Under the pieces are notes generated by a model. The model was not told where the DNA came from and made no database searches. It saw only the letters and a program-made list of their open reading frames with translations. Below, piece after piece: positions 8,445 to 15,742 of a stretch of DNA of 64,000 nucleotides; within the stretch, counting starts at the first letter, position 1; the number at the start of each line of letters is the position of its first letter. The position numbers and the translations under genes are program-made. Source of the DNA: Paenibacillus sp. H1-7 (GTDB taxonomy: Bacteria > Bacillota > Bacilli > Paenibacillales > NBRC-103111); NCBI RefSeq assembly GCF_022354825.1, contig NZ_CP031168.1:1303501-1367500 (forward strand). The letters are read 5' to 3'.

Positions 8445-9275
8445 ATGATTGCGACGGTTAGCAAAGAAGCTGAAGAAAAGGAGTTGGATAAATATTCTGA
8501 GATAGACGAGGTCATTGCCTATATTTACAAGAATATTTATGAGCCGCTGCCACTTTCCAAGCTGGCCCGGTATGCCGCATATAGCCCGTACCATTTCTCC
8601 CGAGTGTTCAAGGAACGAATGGGGCTGCCCCCTCTATACTTTGTTTCCTCTCTCCGCCTGCAGAAAGCGAAGGAATTGCTCCTCAGCACCAATCTGAGCA
8701 TCCGCGATATCGGACTCGAGATCGGGCAGCAAAGCTTGGGGACTTTTACAACAAGATTTACGGAGCGCGTAGGCGTAACTCCGGCGCATTTCCGCAATTC
8801 CATGCTCCAGGCAGAGCAATATTTGCAAATGCTGCATCAGCTAGACGATTGGGAAGAGCCTGCGTCGGCGCCGAATCATGGAGCGACAATCGAAGGGACG
8901 GTACGAACGGAAATCCCTTTTGACGGCGTCGTTCTCATCGGCCTGTTCGCCAAACCGATTCCCGAGGGGCTACCGCTGCACGGTACGTTGATCCCTTCAT
9001 CCGGCAAGTTTTGTTTCACGGGCGTCCAGCCGGGTATTTATTATTTGATGGCGACATCCGTCCCTTGGGGGATGCAAGCCATAGACTTTCTGCTTCCTCA
9101 GACCACCACGCTGCGCACTCGCTCCAAGGAACCGATTGTCGTTACACCATTTACCCGCGTCCTTCATAGACAGGCTACACTTCATGTTCCGAGAACCGAT
9201 GATCCTCCCATTCTAATATCCCTTCCCTTGCTTATGAACAATTTTCTTAACAGGGTTTGGCAACCTGAGATATAA
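8445..9275 (+). CDS. AraC-family regulator with C-terminal Ig-like domain
   Basis: A 276-residue cytosolic protein. I choose ATG 8445 behind AAGGAGG; an upstream in-frame ATG has no ribosome binding site. The AraC-type double helix-turn-helix is at the N-terminus (about 20-120: IDEVIAYIYKNIYEPLPLSK, then SPYHFSRVFKERMG and IGQQSLGTFTTRFTERVGVTPAHFR). The C-terminal half (about 145-276) resembles a carboxypeptidase-regulatory-like beta-sandwich with FCFTGVQPGIYYLMA. That is an unusual partner for a DNA-binding domain and may be the effector-binding part. A TATAAT at about 8373 serves as the -10. Target genes are unknown. Confidence 0.82.
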   Translation: MIATVSKEAEEKELDKYSEIDEVIAYIYKNIYEPLPLSKLARYAAYSPYHFSRVFKERMGLPPLYFVSSLRLQKAKELLLSTNLSIRDIGLEIGQQSLGTFTTRFTERVGVTPAHFRNSMLQAEQYLQMLHQLDDWEEPASAPNHGATIEGTVRTEIPFDGVVLIGLFAKPIPEGLPLHGTLIPSSGKFCFTGVQPGIYYLMATSVPWGMQAIDFLLPQTTTLRTRSKEPIVVTPFTRVLHRQATLHVPRTDDPPILISLPLLMNNFLNRVWQPEI

Positions 9276-9282
9276 AATCTGG

Positions 9283-9319
9283 GATCAAGGGGTCTAATGC
9301 TTTCCTATGCCCCTTGATC
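9283..9319. terminator. hairpin between the convergent AraC and sspH genes
   Basis: GATCAAGGGG and CCCCTTGATC form a perfect 10-bp stem with a 17-nt loop. Neither side has a clear T-run, so it may be a bidirectional terminator or mRNA stabiliser. Confidence 0.5.
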
Positions 9320-9333
9320 GTATGCCGAGCCGA

Positions 9334-9513
9334 TTAATGCTCCTGCAGGCTGCTCAGTTGCACGGTTTGCTCTTGCTCGGGCTGTCCCAGAGGATAAATG
9401 GTGGCCGTCTCGTTATGTTCATCCACATGCTGAATATAGATAGGAACACCGTCGCAAGTTACATTAACCATGACGGGCGCAGCCGCAATTTCTTGTGCTC
9501 TTAGCTTATTCAT
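9334..9513 (-). CDS. sspH: small acid-soluble spore protein, family H
   Basis: A 59-residue leftward gene, ATG at 9513 behind GCGGAGGTAAGG. The sequence has the SspH hallmarks: MNKLRAQEIA at the start, CDGVPIYIQHVDE in the middle, ATIYPL, and an acidic Gln/Glu-rich end QEQTVQLSSLQE. Family-H proteins are minor SASPs made in the forespore and present in mature spores; their DNA-protective role is less clear than that of alpha/beta SASPs. TGCATA at 9575-9580 (read leftward) fits a sigma-G -35, but the matching -10 is poor, so forespore expression is expected from the family rather than proven by the promoter. Confidence 0.9.
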   Translation of the reverse strand: MNKLRAQEIAAAPVMVNVTCDGVPIYIQHVDEHNETATIYPLGQPEQEQTVQLSSLQEH

Positions 9514-9892
9514 TGTCCTTACCTCCGCTGCTGTTATTGGCTGTACGGCTACTTATCCGCACAACGATTGCTATTATGCACAATCGCGGATTGGATTATT
9601 TAGGTGATGTACCTTGGAGCAGGAAAAAATAACAATAGCCATTTTCTCCCCTTTGAACAAGAAGTGGGTATGTTACAATAGTTGACGGCATTCGGAAAAA
9701 AGAGCCGGTGCCGCGCTTTCGCCAAGGAAAGGTCGTCTTGAAGTAGGGAGAATGGGAGATAATAGACGATAAAGGCAACCTTTTGATCGAACATAACGTT
9801 AATAACAACGTGCTGTTTTCAGATGAACTGTTTAGAGCGGCTGCAGCAGTGAAATGGCGAACAATGGATATACGAAAGGAATGATACAACAG
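9514..9892. other. intergenic region with the MFS leader
   Basis: About 380 bp between the divergent sspH and MFS genes. A weak sigma-A-like promoter TTTGAA-16-TACAAT is near 9652-9679 on the + strand, giving a leader of about 200 nt. I recognise no riboswitch or leader peptide in it. A leftward open frame here (97 codons) lacks a ribosome binding site and looks random. Confidence 0.4.
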
Positions 9893-11140
9893 ATGTCAGC
9901 TTCACAAGGAATAGGATCGCTGCTGCGCAACCGGTTTGTGCAGGCGATATTGTTATCGGGTTTATTTCTGCAAATAGGAATTTGGGTGAGAAACTTCGCC
10001 GTCCTGCTGTTTGTTATGGATCAGACGAACGGGGATGCCAAGGCGGTATCGCTGATTTCGGTGGCGGAATTTGCGCCGATTTTTATCTTTTCATTCATCG
10101 GAGGGACGTTTGCGGACCGTTGGATGCCGAAGCGGACGATGATCTGGTGTGACGTGCTGAGCGCCGTCTCCGTATTCGCCGTCCTTCTTACGCTAGTGTA
10201 CGGCTCTTGGAAGGCCGTGTTTTTTGCCACTCTCGTTTCCGCGATTTTATCGCAGTTTTCCCAGCCGTCCGGCATGCGTTTGTTTAAAATCCATGTCCCT
10301 GCCGAGCTGATCCAGATGGGCATGTCCATTTATCAGACGATGTTTGCACTGTTCATGGTATTGGGGCCGATTCTCGGTACCTTCGTATACCAAAACTACG
10401 GGATTCAGACGGCGATTTTCATTATGGGCATCGCATTCCTGCTGTCCGCCGCCGTTCTGCTGATGCTGCCTTCCGACAAGGCAGCGGCTGAAGAGGAGAA
10501 GGCGAAGACGAATTTGGGCGAGGAAATGGCCGCAGGCTTCCGTTACGTATTGTCCAAACAAACATTGACCACTTTGGGCGGCTGTTTCTTGAGCGCGGGA
10601 CTGGCCATCGGTCTGATCCAGCCGCTTGGTATTTTTCTGGTGACAGAGCGGCTCGGTCTGCCGAAGGAGAACTTGCAATGGCTTATGACCGCCAACGGCG
10701 TTGCCATGATTATTGGCGGAGGCTTCGCGCTTGGGTTGTCCAAAAAGTATTCGCCGCAAACGATGCTAGGCATCGGGATGGTCGTCAGCGCGATCGGGAT
10801 GATCGTCATCGGGTTCTCGACCTCTCTGTGGCTCACGCTGGCGGCTCAATTCATTTCGGGGCTGGTGCTTCCGGCCATCCAGATCGGTATCAACACGATG
10901 ATTTTGAGCAATACGGATGAAGCGTATGTAGGCCGGGTCAACGGTATCTTGAACCCTCTGTTCATGGGAGGGATGGTCGTCACGATGAGCTTGGCCGGTT
11001 GGCTGAAAAGCGTGTTCAACATTGTCATTATGTATGAAGCCGCAGCGATCTTGTTTATCATCGGCGTGCTGGTAATGATTCCATTGTATCGCAACCGGCA
11101 GAGCTCAGCCGGATCGGCGGAATCTCCCGGAGAAGCGTAA
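9893..11140 (+). CDS. MFS drug-efflux transporter (DHA3-like)
   Basis: An integral membrane protein of 415 residues from ATG 9893; an upstream ATG at 9854 gives 428. AAAGGA at 9875-9880 favours 9893, though the start is uncertain. Twelve membrane segments are apparent, with the loop 2-3 motif A variant GGTFADRWMPKRTM after the second segment. The overall pattern is that of macrolide-efflux-like DHA3 proteins (FAVLLFVMDQTNGDAKAVSL). It should export small hydrophobic compounds by proton antiport; the substrate is unknown. A strong symmetrical terminator follows. Confidence 0.87.
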   Translation: MSASQGIGSLLRNRFVQAILLSGLFLQIGIWVRNFAVLLFVMDQTNGDAKAVSLISVAEFAPIFIFSFIGGTFADRWMPKRTMIWCDVLSAVSVFAVLLTLVYGSWKAVFFATLVSAILSQFSQPSGMRLFKIHVPAELIQMGMSIYQTMFALFMVLGPILGTFVYQNYGIQTAIFIMGIAFLLSAAVLLMLPSDKAAAEEEKAKTNLGEEMAAGFRYVLSKQTLTTLGGCFLSAGLAIGLIQPLGIFLVTERLGLPKENLQWLMTANGVAMIIGGGFALGLSKKYSPQTMLGIGMVVSAIGMIVIGFSTSLWLTLAAQFISGLVLPAIQIGINTMILSNTDEAYVGRVNGILNPLFMGGMVVTMSLAGWLKSVFNIVIMYEAAAILFIIGVLVMIPLYRNRQSSAGSAESPGEA

Positions 11141-11159
11141 TTCATTGAAAAGCTTTGCC

Positions 11160-11200
11160 CCAAAAGGACCGTCCGGTTACAAACCGGGTGGTCCTTTTGG
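11160..11200. terminator. bidirectional terminator
   Basis: CCAAAAGGACC..CCGGTT pairs with AACCGG..GGTCCTTTTGG around a 3-nt loop. It lies between the convergent MFS and cotD-like genes. Confidence 0.85.
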
Positions 11201-11257
11201 CGCGCTCGGCTCACCATATTGGATGCTGCAATTCCGAGGTTGTCAGGGCGACGTCAA

Positions 11258-11485
11258 TTATTGATTGTCTTTGCGGAAATAAGGTTGAGCGCTTCCTACC
11301 CATTCGTCTCTTTCGCTGCAAGTGACCGAATGCTGGTAGACAGGGTAACAATGGTGACGGTTGACGATTTCAATAGGGTGAATCACTTGCACAAGCTGCG
11401 GATGATAAAAGTTTCTAACAACCCTCCGCGGGTTAGTCATAATGGGGTCCGTTGGAGGACAACAATTGTGATTACGATATGCCAT
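11258..11485 (-). CDS. CotD-like spore coat protein
   Basis: A 75-residue leftward gene with ATG at 11485 behind AGAGGAGC. It is rich in His, Tyr, Asn and Cys. After an N-terminal RNHNCCPPTDPIM it has VVRNFYHPQLVQVIHPIEIV followed by NRHHCYPVYQHSV. This hydrophobic VxxIHP...HHCYP-H pattern is that of the CotD family of inner-coat proteins, which are made in the mother cell late in sporulation. An upstream CGTATACTA resembles a sigma-K -10 (consensus CATANNNTA) with one change. The identification rests on composition and pattern, not on alignment. Confidence 0.72.
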   Translation of the reverse strand: MAYRNHNCCPPTDPIMTNPRRVVRNFYHPQLVQVIHPIEIVNRHHCYPVYQHSVTCSERDEWVGSAQPYFRKDNQ

Positions 11486-11564
11486 TTACCTATCAGCTCC
11501 TCTCACGATCTGAGATAGTATACGGTACTATTGCGGAAGTCGCTTGTGTTCCTGCCTAATTTAT

Positions 11565-11604
11565 CCATAAAACAAAATCACTGCAGGTACAGGCACCTGC
11601 AGTG
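11565..11604 (-). terminator. terminator of the ParM-like gene
   Basis: CACTGCAGGT and ACCTGCAGTG form a perfect 10-bp stem (11579-11604). Read leftward it is followed by ATTTTGTTTTAT. Confidence 0.85.
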
Positions 11605-11624
11605 AAAGAAGTGACAACCGCTCG

Positions 11625-12716
11625 TTACACGAACGCGTTCTGATTCATTTTGCTTCGGGCGAGCTTCAAGTAGCCCTGCACATTGAGCAGCTCGCTGTCC
11701 TCCACGAACCGCAGCTTCATCGGGCCCGCGGCGTCGATAATATAAGGACGGAGCGCGGCAGCTCCGCCGCCGACAACATAGAAGCATTGGATGTCGGGGT
11801 GCTTCTTCCAGCGCTTCTTGATCAGATCGACGATCTTGTGCGCCGCCCGGCTGAAGTACATATCGACTACCGGCTTCATGCTCGACTGGCCTTCACCGAT
11901 ACGGCGTATCGCGAAGTCGTTTCGCTTGATCCGCTGCACCAGCTTGGCGCGGCTGGGGAACCGGTAGCCGTACTGGTCCTCCACATCGCGGATAATGTTG
12001 TCCAGATACGTAGCCAGTCCGATCTGTTCTCCAGTGCTGAACTGATTATCGATGCTCATTTTGTTGATGACCGGAAAATCCGTCGTTAGCGCACCCATCT
12101 CGCAAATTCCGATACAGCCGTGGTACAGCTCTTCGTCCTTCACCTGCAAATTGTCGTGCGTTGCCAGTTGAAACAATGCGGCCGCTCCTTCGATGGATAC
12201 GACGGCTTTGCGGATCGATACTTTGATCTTGCGGTTTTTGAGGTGAGGCGTAGACAGAAACGTGACCTCATGCTCCCCGACCAGACGGTCCTCGAACTGT
12301 TTGTGATAATACGAATAAGTGCGTACCGGAAGCCCGGTCCCTATTACATACTCCACTTCCTCGGTATTGCCGAAGCCGGTGCTCGCTACCGATTGGCTTG
12401 CTATGCCTGCGTAAGCCAGTGCGGTGATTGCGACGATCAGCGACTGATCCGACACCGCTTTGTTATCCGTCTCCTCGAGCTCTACGCTATCCTCGTTCTC
12501 CATGGCTAGAAGGCCGACGAAGTACCTTTGATTGTTTCTTGACAAACGTGGGCTGTGCACTACGACATCAAGTGCCTTCAGAGGAGAATCCTCCTCCTGC
12601 AAAATATGTCTTTCATACCCGGGTGCAACAATGTTGGGGATCATTAACGGATCGCGAACCCCGTCCAGGACTACCTTGATGCTATCGTTGCCGATATCGA
12701 TTCCGGCCAAGATCAT
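11625..12716 (-). CDS. ParM/StbA-type actin-like ATPase
   Basis: A 363-residue protein, ATG at 12716 behind GGAGGG. It has the actin-fold phosphate 1 motif GIDIGNDSIKVV at residues 4-15. Phosphate 2 lies around CIGICEMGALTTDF, and an adenosine-type motif FYVVGGGAAAL sits near the C-terminus. The length and the central features match the ParM/Alp-like proteins that polymerise to push plasmids apart. Here no parR or centromere-like repeat array is adjacent, and the neighbours are chromosomal sporulation and cell-wall genes. It may therefore be a chromosomal orphan with another cytoskeletal task. It diverges from the M23 peptidase gene at 12914. Confidence 0.85.
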   Translation of the reverse strand: MILAGIDIGNDSIKVVLDGVRDPLMIPNIVAPGYERHILQEEDSPLKALDVVVHSPRLSRNNQRYFVGLLAMENEDSVELEETDNKAVSDQSLIVAITALAYAGIASQSVASTGFGNTEEVEYVIGTGLPVRTYSYYHKQFEDRLVGEHEVTFLSTPHLKNRKIKVSIRKAVVSIEGAAALFQLATHDNLQVKDEELYHGCIGICEMGALTTDFPVINKMSIDNQFSTGEQIGLATYLDNIIRDVEDQYGYRFPSRAKLVQRIKRNDFAIRRIGEGQSSMKPVVDMYFSRAAHKIVDLIKKRWKKHPDIQCFYVVGGGAAALRPYIIDAAGPMKLRFVEDSELLNVQGYLKLARSKMNQNAFV

Positions 12717-12913
12717 GTATGAATTTCCCTCCAGTCAGCTCCAATAAATTACTTTGGTACTATGATTCGATTTAATTCAACAAAATCCCTTCGTACTTTA
12801 GAACTATTTTCCACTATTTATGAAAACATCGGCAGGTTTTTTCCCGGGATGCGACGAATAAGATCGTATTCTATCGAATAATGTTAATTTGTGCCAAGCT
12901 TAAAGGAGCTAAC

Positions 12914-13876
12914 ATGAAGGTCAAACGGATCAATAAACGGTTTACATTCGTCATTATTCCCGATGCCAACAGCGCGGTCCGGCGATTTGAAGTACCAAAG
13001 GCGCTCCTTTATTGTGCCGGAGCAGGACTAATTGCCTTGTTGTCGGTTACGCTGGTCCTGTATGTGAACCATGCGAGGACATCATGGGTCACGGCGGACT
13101 TGCAGAGCCGCATCGTCAGTCAAGAGGCTGTGTACAGCACCACGGTCCAGGAGAAGAACGATACGATCGAACAGCTGCAAAACGAGCTGATCCAATTATC
13201 CCAGCAAACGGTGGAGATGAAGGGGAGAATCGATGATATCCGCAAGCTGGAGGACGAAGTTCGCACGATCACGGGCGCGGCCAAATCAACCGCATCTGCC
13301 GCATCCTCCTCCGTAGATTCGAACGCGATGGGCGGCTCCAACCGTCCTGTCACCGACGAAGAGATCAAGACGCTGCTCGAGCAGACGAAACAGCACCTGA
13401 GCTCCATGAACCAAGAAGTGGCAGAGCTTCAAGGCAGCATTACCGATACGAAGGCAAAGGCCGTTCAGGCGCAGGAGCTGCTCCGCATTACGCCGAACAT
13501 TTGGCCCGTGGACAGCAGGAATATTACATCCGGCTTCGGGATTCGCAAGGATCCGTTTACGTACAGACCAAGCTTCCATAGCGGTTATGACATTGCTGCA
13601 CCGATGAATACTCCCGTACGGGTTACGGCAGACGGGATTGTCAGTTCTACAGGCAGCGATTCCTCGCATGGAAACAACATTGTGGTTACTCATTCAAAAG
13701 GACTGCAAACGTGGTACATGCATCTAAATAAAATCAACGTCAAGCAGGGCGAACGAGTGCAAAAAGGCGACGTGATCGGTCTGGTAGGCTCAACCGGAAG
13801 AAGCACCGGGGCCCACCTGCATTATGAGGTGCTGAAGAACGGCCAGAGCACGGATCCTAAACCTTATTTGAACTAG
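12914..13876 (+). CDS. membrane-anchored M23 (LytM-type) peptidoglycan endopeptidase
   Basis: A 320-residue protein; ATG 12914 follows AAAGGAG with a 7-nt gap. A basic cytosolic N-terminus (1-27) precedes one membrane segment (about 28-50) and a long coiled coil (about 60-125 and 160-195). The C-terminal M23 domain (about 205-315) has zinc ligands in HSGYDIA and HLHYEV, and the additional histidine in WYMHL, so it should be active. Such proteins cut peptide cross-links in the cell wall on the outer face of the membrane. The bactofilin gene follows after 30 nt, a pairing also known from other bacteria where bactofilins position M23 enzymes. Confidence 0.9.
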   Translation: MKVKRINKRFTFVIIPDANSAVRRFEVPKALLYCAGAGLIALLSVTLVLYVNHARTSWVTADLQSRIVSQEAVYSTTVQEKNDTIEQLQNELIQLSQQTVEMKGRIDDIRKLEDEVRTITGAAKSTASAASSSVDSNAMGGSNRPVTDEEIKTLLEQTKQHLSSMNQEVAELQGSITDTKAKAVQAQELLRITPNIWPVDSRNITSGFGIRKDPFTYRPSFHSGYDIAAPMNTPVRVTADGIVSSTGSDSSHGNNIVVTHSKGLQTWYMHLNKINVKQGERVQKGDVIGLVGSTGRSTGAHLHYEVLKNGQSTDPKPYLN

Positions 13877-13906
13877 AATGACCATACTAATCAGAAATGA
13901 GGCGAA

Positions 13907-14353
13907 ATGATGTTTAAAAGCAAAAAAATCGGGCGGGATATTCAAGCGACCGATACTTTGATCGGAGAGGGTACCTTGTTTGAAGGACGCATCAAATCCG
14001 AAGCCAGTATCCGAATCGAAGGGCATATTACCGGAGACGTAGATTGCGCGGGAGATGTGACGATCGGCGAGCATGGCGTGGTCAAATCGAACGTTATCGC
14101 GAGAAACGTGATTTTGGCGGGAACCGTCAACGGAAATGTGCTGTGCAAGGGCAAGCTGACGATCCGGTCAACGGGCAAGCTGTATGGCAATACGACGGCG
14201 CAATCGCTTATCATCGACGAAGGCGGCGTATTCCAGGGCACGAGCAAAATGGACAACGGCGCAGGAGCGCCGCAGGAGAAGCAGGATAAGGAGCCGATGC
14301 CGTCGAACCCGTTCCAAACGAATTACGGCGGCGGCAATATGGCTACGATGTAG
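13907..14353 (+). CDS. bactofilin (polymer-forming cytoskeletal protein)
   Basis: A 148-residue protein beginning ATGATG at 13907 behind GAGG. Residues about 15-115 form the DUF583 right-handed beta-helix with repeated hydrophobic-Gly turns (EGTLFEGRIKSEASIRIEGH, then GDVTIGEHGVVKSNVIARNV and GKLTIRSTGKLYGNTTAQSL). The tail of about 30 residues is polar and disordered. Bactofilins polymerise into filaments at the membrane without nucleotide. It is 30 nt downstream of the M23 gene and very probably in the same transcript. Confidence 0.92.
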   Translation: MMFKSKKIGRDIQATDTLIGEGTLFEGRIKSEASIRIEGHITGDVDCAGDVTIGEHGVVKSNVIARNVILAGTVNGNVLCKGKLTIRSTGKLYGNTTAQSLIIDEGGVFQGTSKMDNGAGAPQEKQDKEPMPSNPFQTNYGGGNMATM

Positions 14354-14409
14354 TTAGGGCTGAGCGGGAATTTTCTTGCGATAACCTTTTTGGGCAGGGA
14401 ATCGATAAT

Positions 14410-14424
14410 TGATAATAATTATCA
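14410..14424. promoter_or_regulatory. perfect 7-1-7 Fur box
   Basis: TGATAATAATTATCA matches the bacillus Fur consensus TGATAATNATTATCA at all 15 positions. It lies between the convergent bactofilin and DUF1540 genes, where no gene start is available for it to control. Confidence 0.6.
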
Positions 14425-14456
14425 TTATTATTGGCAATACTGTTTAACGAGCAAAG

Positions 14457-14489
14457 AAAAAGACAACCTATGGATCGATAGGCTGTCTT
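14457..14489 (-). terminator. terminator of the DUF1540 gene
   Basis: AAGACA.CCTAT pairs with ATAGG.TGTCTT. Read leftward it is followed by TTTTTCTTTG. Confidence 0.75.
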
Positions 14490-14509
14490 CTGCGAGGGAA
14501 AAGAAAAAT

Positions 14510-14665
14510 TTAAATTTTCGATTCGAACGTTTTGCAGTCCGTTTCTTCGGAATTGTTTGCTTTGTTGCCGCGTTGGCTGACAACATAAATCGAAGAAGCG
14601 TTGCATTGGTTTCCTGCAGCCCAGTACTTACAGGAGTTCACTTCACACAATACGTCTCTTGCCAT
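14510..14665 (-). CDS. DUF1540 small cysteine-rich protein
   Basis: A 51-residue leftward gene, ATG at 14665 behind AGGAGGGGGG. The DUF1540 pattern is complete: VLCEVNSCKYWAAGNQCNAS, then ETDCKTF, with four cysteines spaced as in the family plus the NxCxA core. The family is widespread in spore-forming Firmicutes and may bind a metal through its cysteines; its role is not known. The gene converges on the bactofilin gene, and a + strand terminator lies behind its start at 14721, so its mRNA may be covered by an antisense transcript. Confidence 0.85.
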   Translation of the reverse strand: MARDVLCEVNSCKYWAAGNQCNASSIYVVSQRGNKANNSEETDCKTFESKI

Positions 14666-14720
14666 AGGTCTCACCCCCCTCCTGTCTAGGATGGGCAAAT
14701 CGCATAGCTTTTTATACCCG

Positions 14721-14749
14721 GGTCCGGCCGTACAGGTCGGGCTTTTTTT
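14721..14749 (+). terminator. orphan Rho-independent terminator
   Basis: GGTCCGGCC pairs with GGTCGGGCT (three G-U pairs) around GTACA, followed by seven Ts. No + strand gene ends nearby. It would stop transcripts from the bactofilin operon, or from the Fur-box region, after they cross the DUF1540 gene antisense. Confidence 0.65.
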
Positions 14750-14858
14750 GCATAGGAAAGTTTAGGCCCGGCAAAGCGTACAGGTTATTCTCGGGTGGTT
14801 TTCAAATGGACCGGAAACCCGAAGGTTGACAATGGAAGAATAAATCGTTATTGTTTAA

Positions 14859-14873
14859 TTGTAATAATTACTA
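14859..14873. promoter_or_regulatory. Fur-family (Zur-like) box
   Basis: TTGTAATAATTACTA differs from the Zur consensus TCGTAATNATTACGA at two symmetric positions. It lies 16 bp before the -35 of the riboswitch promoter. Zur is the closest match but PerR or Fur cannot be excluded. Confidence 0.4.
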
Positions 14874-14888
14874 TTAAAAGGAATGAAG

Positions 14889-14918
14889 TTGTACAAAAAA
14901 TGAATAATCGTGTATGAT
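14889..14918 (+). promoter_or_regulatory. sigma-A promoter of the cobalamin riboswitch operon
   Basis: TTGTAC (14889-14894), 18-bp spacer, TATGAT (14913-14918). It predicts a start near 14925, about 25 nt before the aptamer. Confidence 0.7.
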
Positions 14919-14950
14919 CAGTGTTGTTTGATGACAACTAAATGATGGGA

Positions 14951-15127
14951 ACAGGTGCTTCAGCTGTTAGCTGAAGCTTAATAGGGAAGTTCGGTGTAAA
15001 GCCGACGCGGTCCCGCCACTGTAACGGAGTAGTCACGGCACTCTATGCCACTGATCTTTGAACGGTTCAAAGATCGGGAAGGCCGCCAATGACGAAGATC
15101 CCGGAGCCAGGAGACCTGCCTGTTCTG
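14951..15127 (+). promoter_or_regulatory. adenosylcobalamin (cobalamin) riboswitch aptamer
   Basis: The conserved blocks follow in order: GGTGCTTC at the start, AATAGGGAAG, GCCGACGCGGTCCCGCCACT with TGTAA, and the 3' block GATCCCGGAGCCAGGAGACC with TGCC. This is the classical B12-box architecture. Binding of a cobalamin should favour the downstream terminator at 15206, switching the operon off when B12 is plentiful. Confidence 0.96.
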
Positions 15128-15205
15128 ACAGCACTGATTCGAACCTACGGAAGATAGGGAGGTGTTAAGGACGACCATCGTCTATTTATTTTATGGATTA
15201 TATGG

Positions 15206-15248
15206 GGCGCCTTTACCTTATTTTGTGCTGGGTAAAGACGCCTTTTTT
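15206..15248 (+). terminator. riboswitch expression-platform terminator
   Basis: GGCG.CTTTACC pairs with GGTAAAG.CGCC, with a loop of about 13 nt and six Ts after it. It sits between the aptamer and the first gene, as needed for transcriptional attenuation. Confidence 0.88.
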
Positions 15249-15305
15249 GCGTTACATCCCGGCTGGAGCAAAGGCTTGAAGCCAAGAAGAAAGGGAGTGG
15301 CAAGA

Positions 15306-15698
15306 TTGGCGACATGGGATTTATCGAAGACAAGCCATCATGTACTGATTTGTAACGGAGGCAGCTGTACCCGAAAGGAGGCCGATGAGGTGACTCTGGC
15401 CATTCGTGATGAAATTGCTGCCTGGGGAGCCGACGATTCGATTCATACTACGCGAACCCGGTGCAATGGCCGATGCGAGGACGCTTGCGTCGTCACGGTG
15501 TATCCGCAAGGGATCTGGTATAAATCGATAACTCCCGATTTGGGCAGACGAATAGTCCGTGAGCATTTGCTTCAAGGACATGTACTGGAGGAGCATCTGG
15601 TATATACGTACGATAAGGTCTTTGTTGCAACCGGTCTCGGTGCTGCTGGAACGACCCGGGAGGAAGCGGCCAGGAAGAAACAAGACAATGCAGTTTAA
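15306..15698 (+). CDS. thioredoxin-like [2Fe-2S] ferredoxin
   Basis: About 130 residues. I choose TTG 15306 behind AAGGGAG; the frame is open further upstream but that part encodes the riboswitch terminator. Cysteines follow the thioredoxin-like ferredoxin pattern: HHVLICNGGSC near the start, then TRCNGRCEDACVVTVYPQG about 40 residues on, giving the four [2Fe-2S] ligands plus one extra cysteine. It is the first gene after the cobalamin riboswitch, ahead of the importer. That suggests a redox task in cobalt or corrinoid handling, which is inference. The C-terminal about 40 residues are not conserved in the fold. Confidence 0.82.
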   Translation: MATWDLSKTSHHVLICNGGSCTRKEADEVTLAIRDEIAAWGADDSIHTTRTRCNGRCEDACVVTVYPQGIWYKSITPDLGRRIVREHLLQGHVLEEHLVYTYDKVFVATGLGAAGTTREEAARKKQDNAV

Positions 15699-15742
15699 CC
15701 GGTTCATTCATTTTTATTTATACATAGAGAGAAGGGTCATAC

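Noticed and set aside
9596..9889. Leftward 97-codon frame upstream of the MFS gene
   Set aside because: No ribosome binding site, Ser/Phe-rich random-looking sequence, and it overlaps the probable MFS promoter and leader.
11625..12716. ParM-like gene as sign of an integrated plasmid
   Set aside because: No replication protein, parR, or integration boundary is visible, and the flanks are ordinary chromosomal spore and wall genes.
15162..15305. 5' extension of the ferredoxin-like gene back to an ATG at 15162
   Set aside because: This stretch contains the riboswitch terminator hairpin and its T-run, so it is leader RNA; TTG 15306 has a good ribosome binding site.
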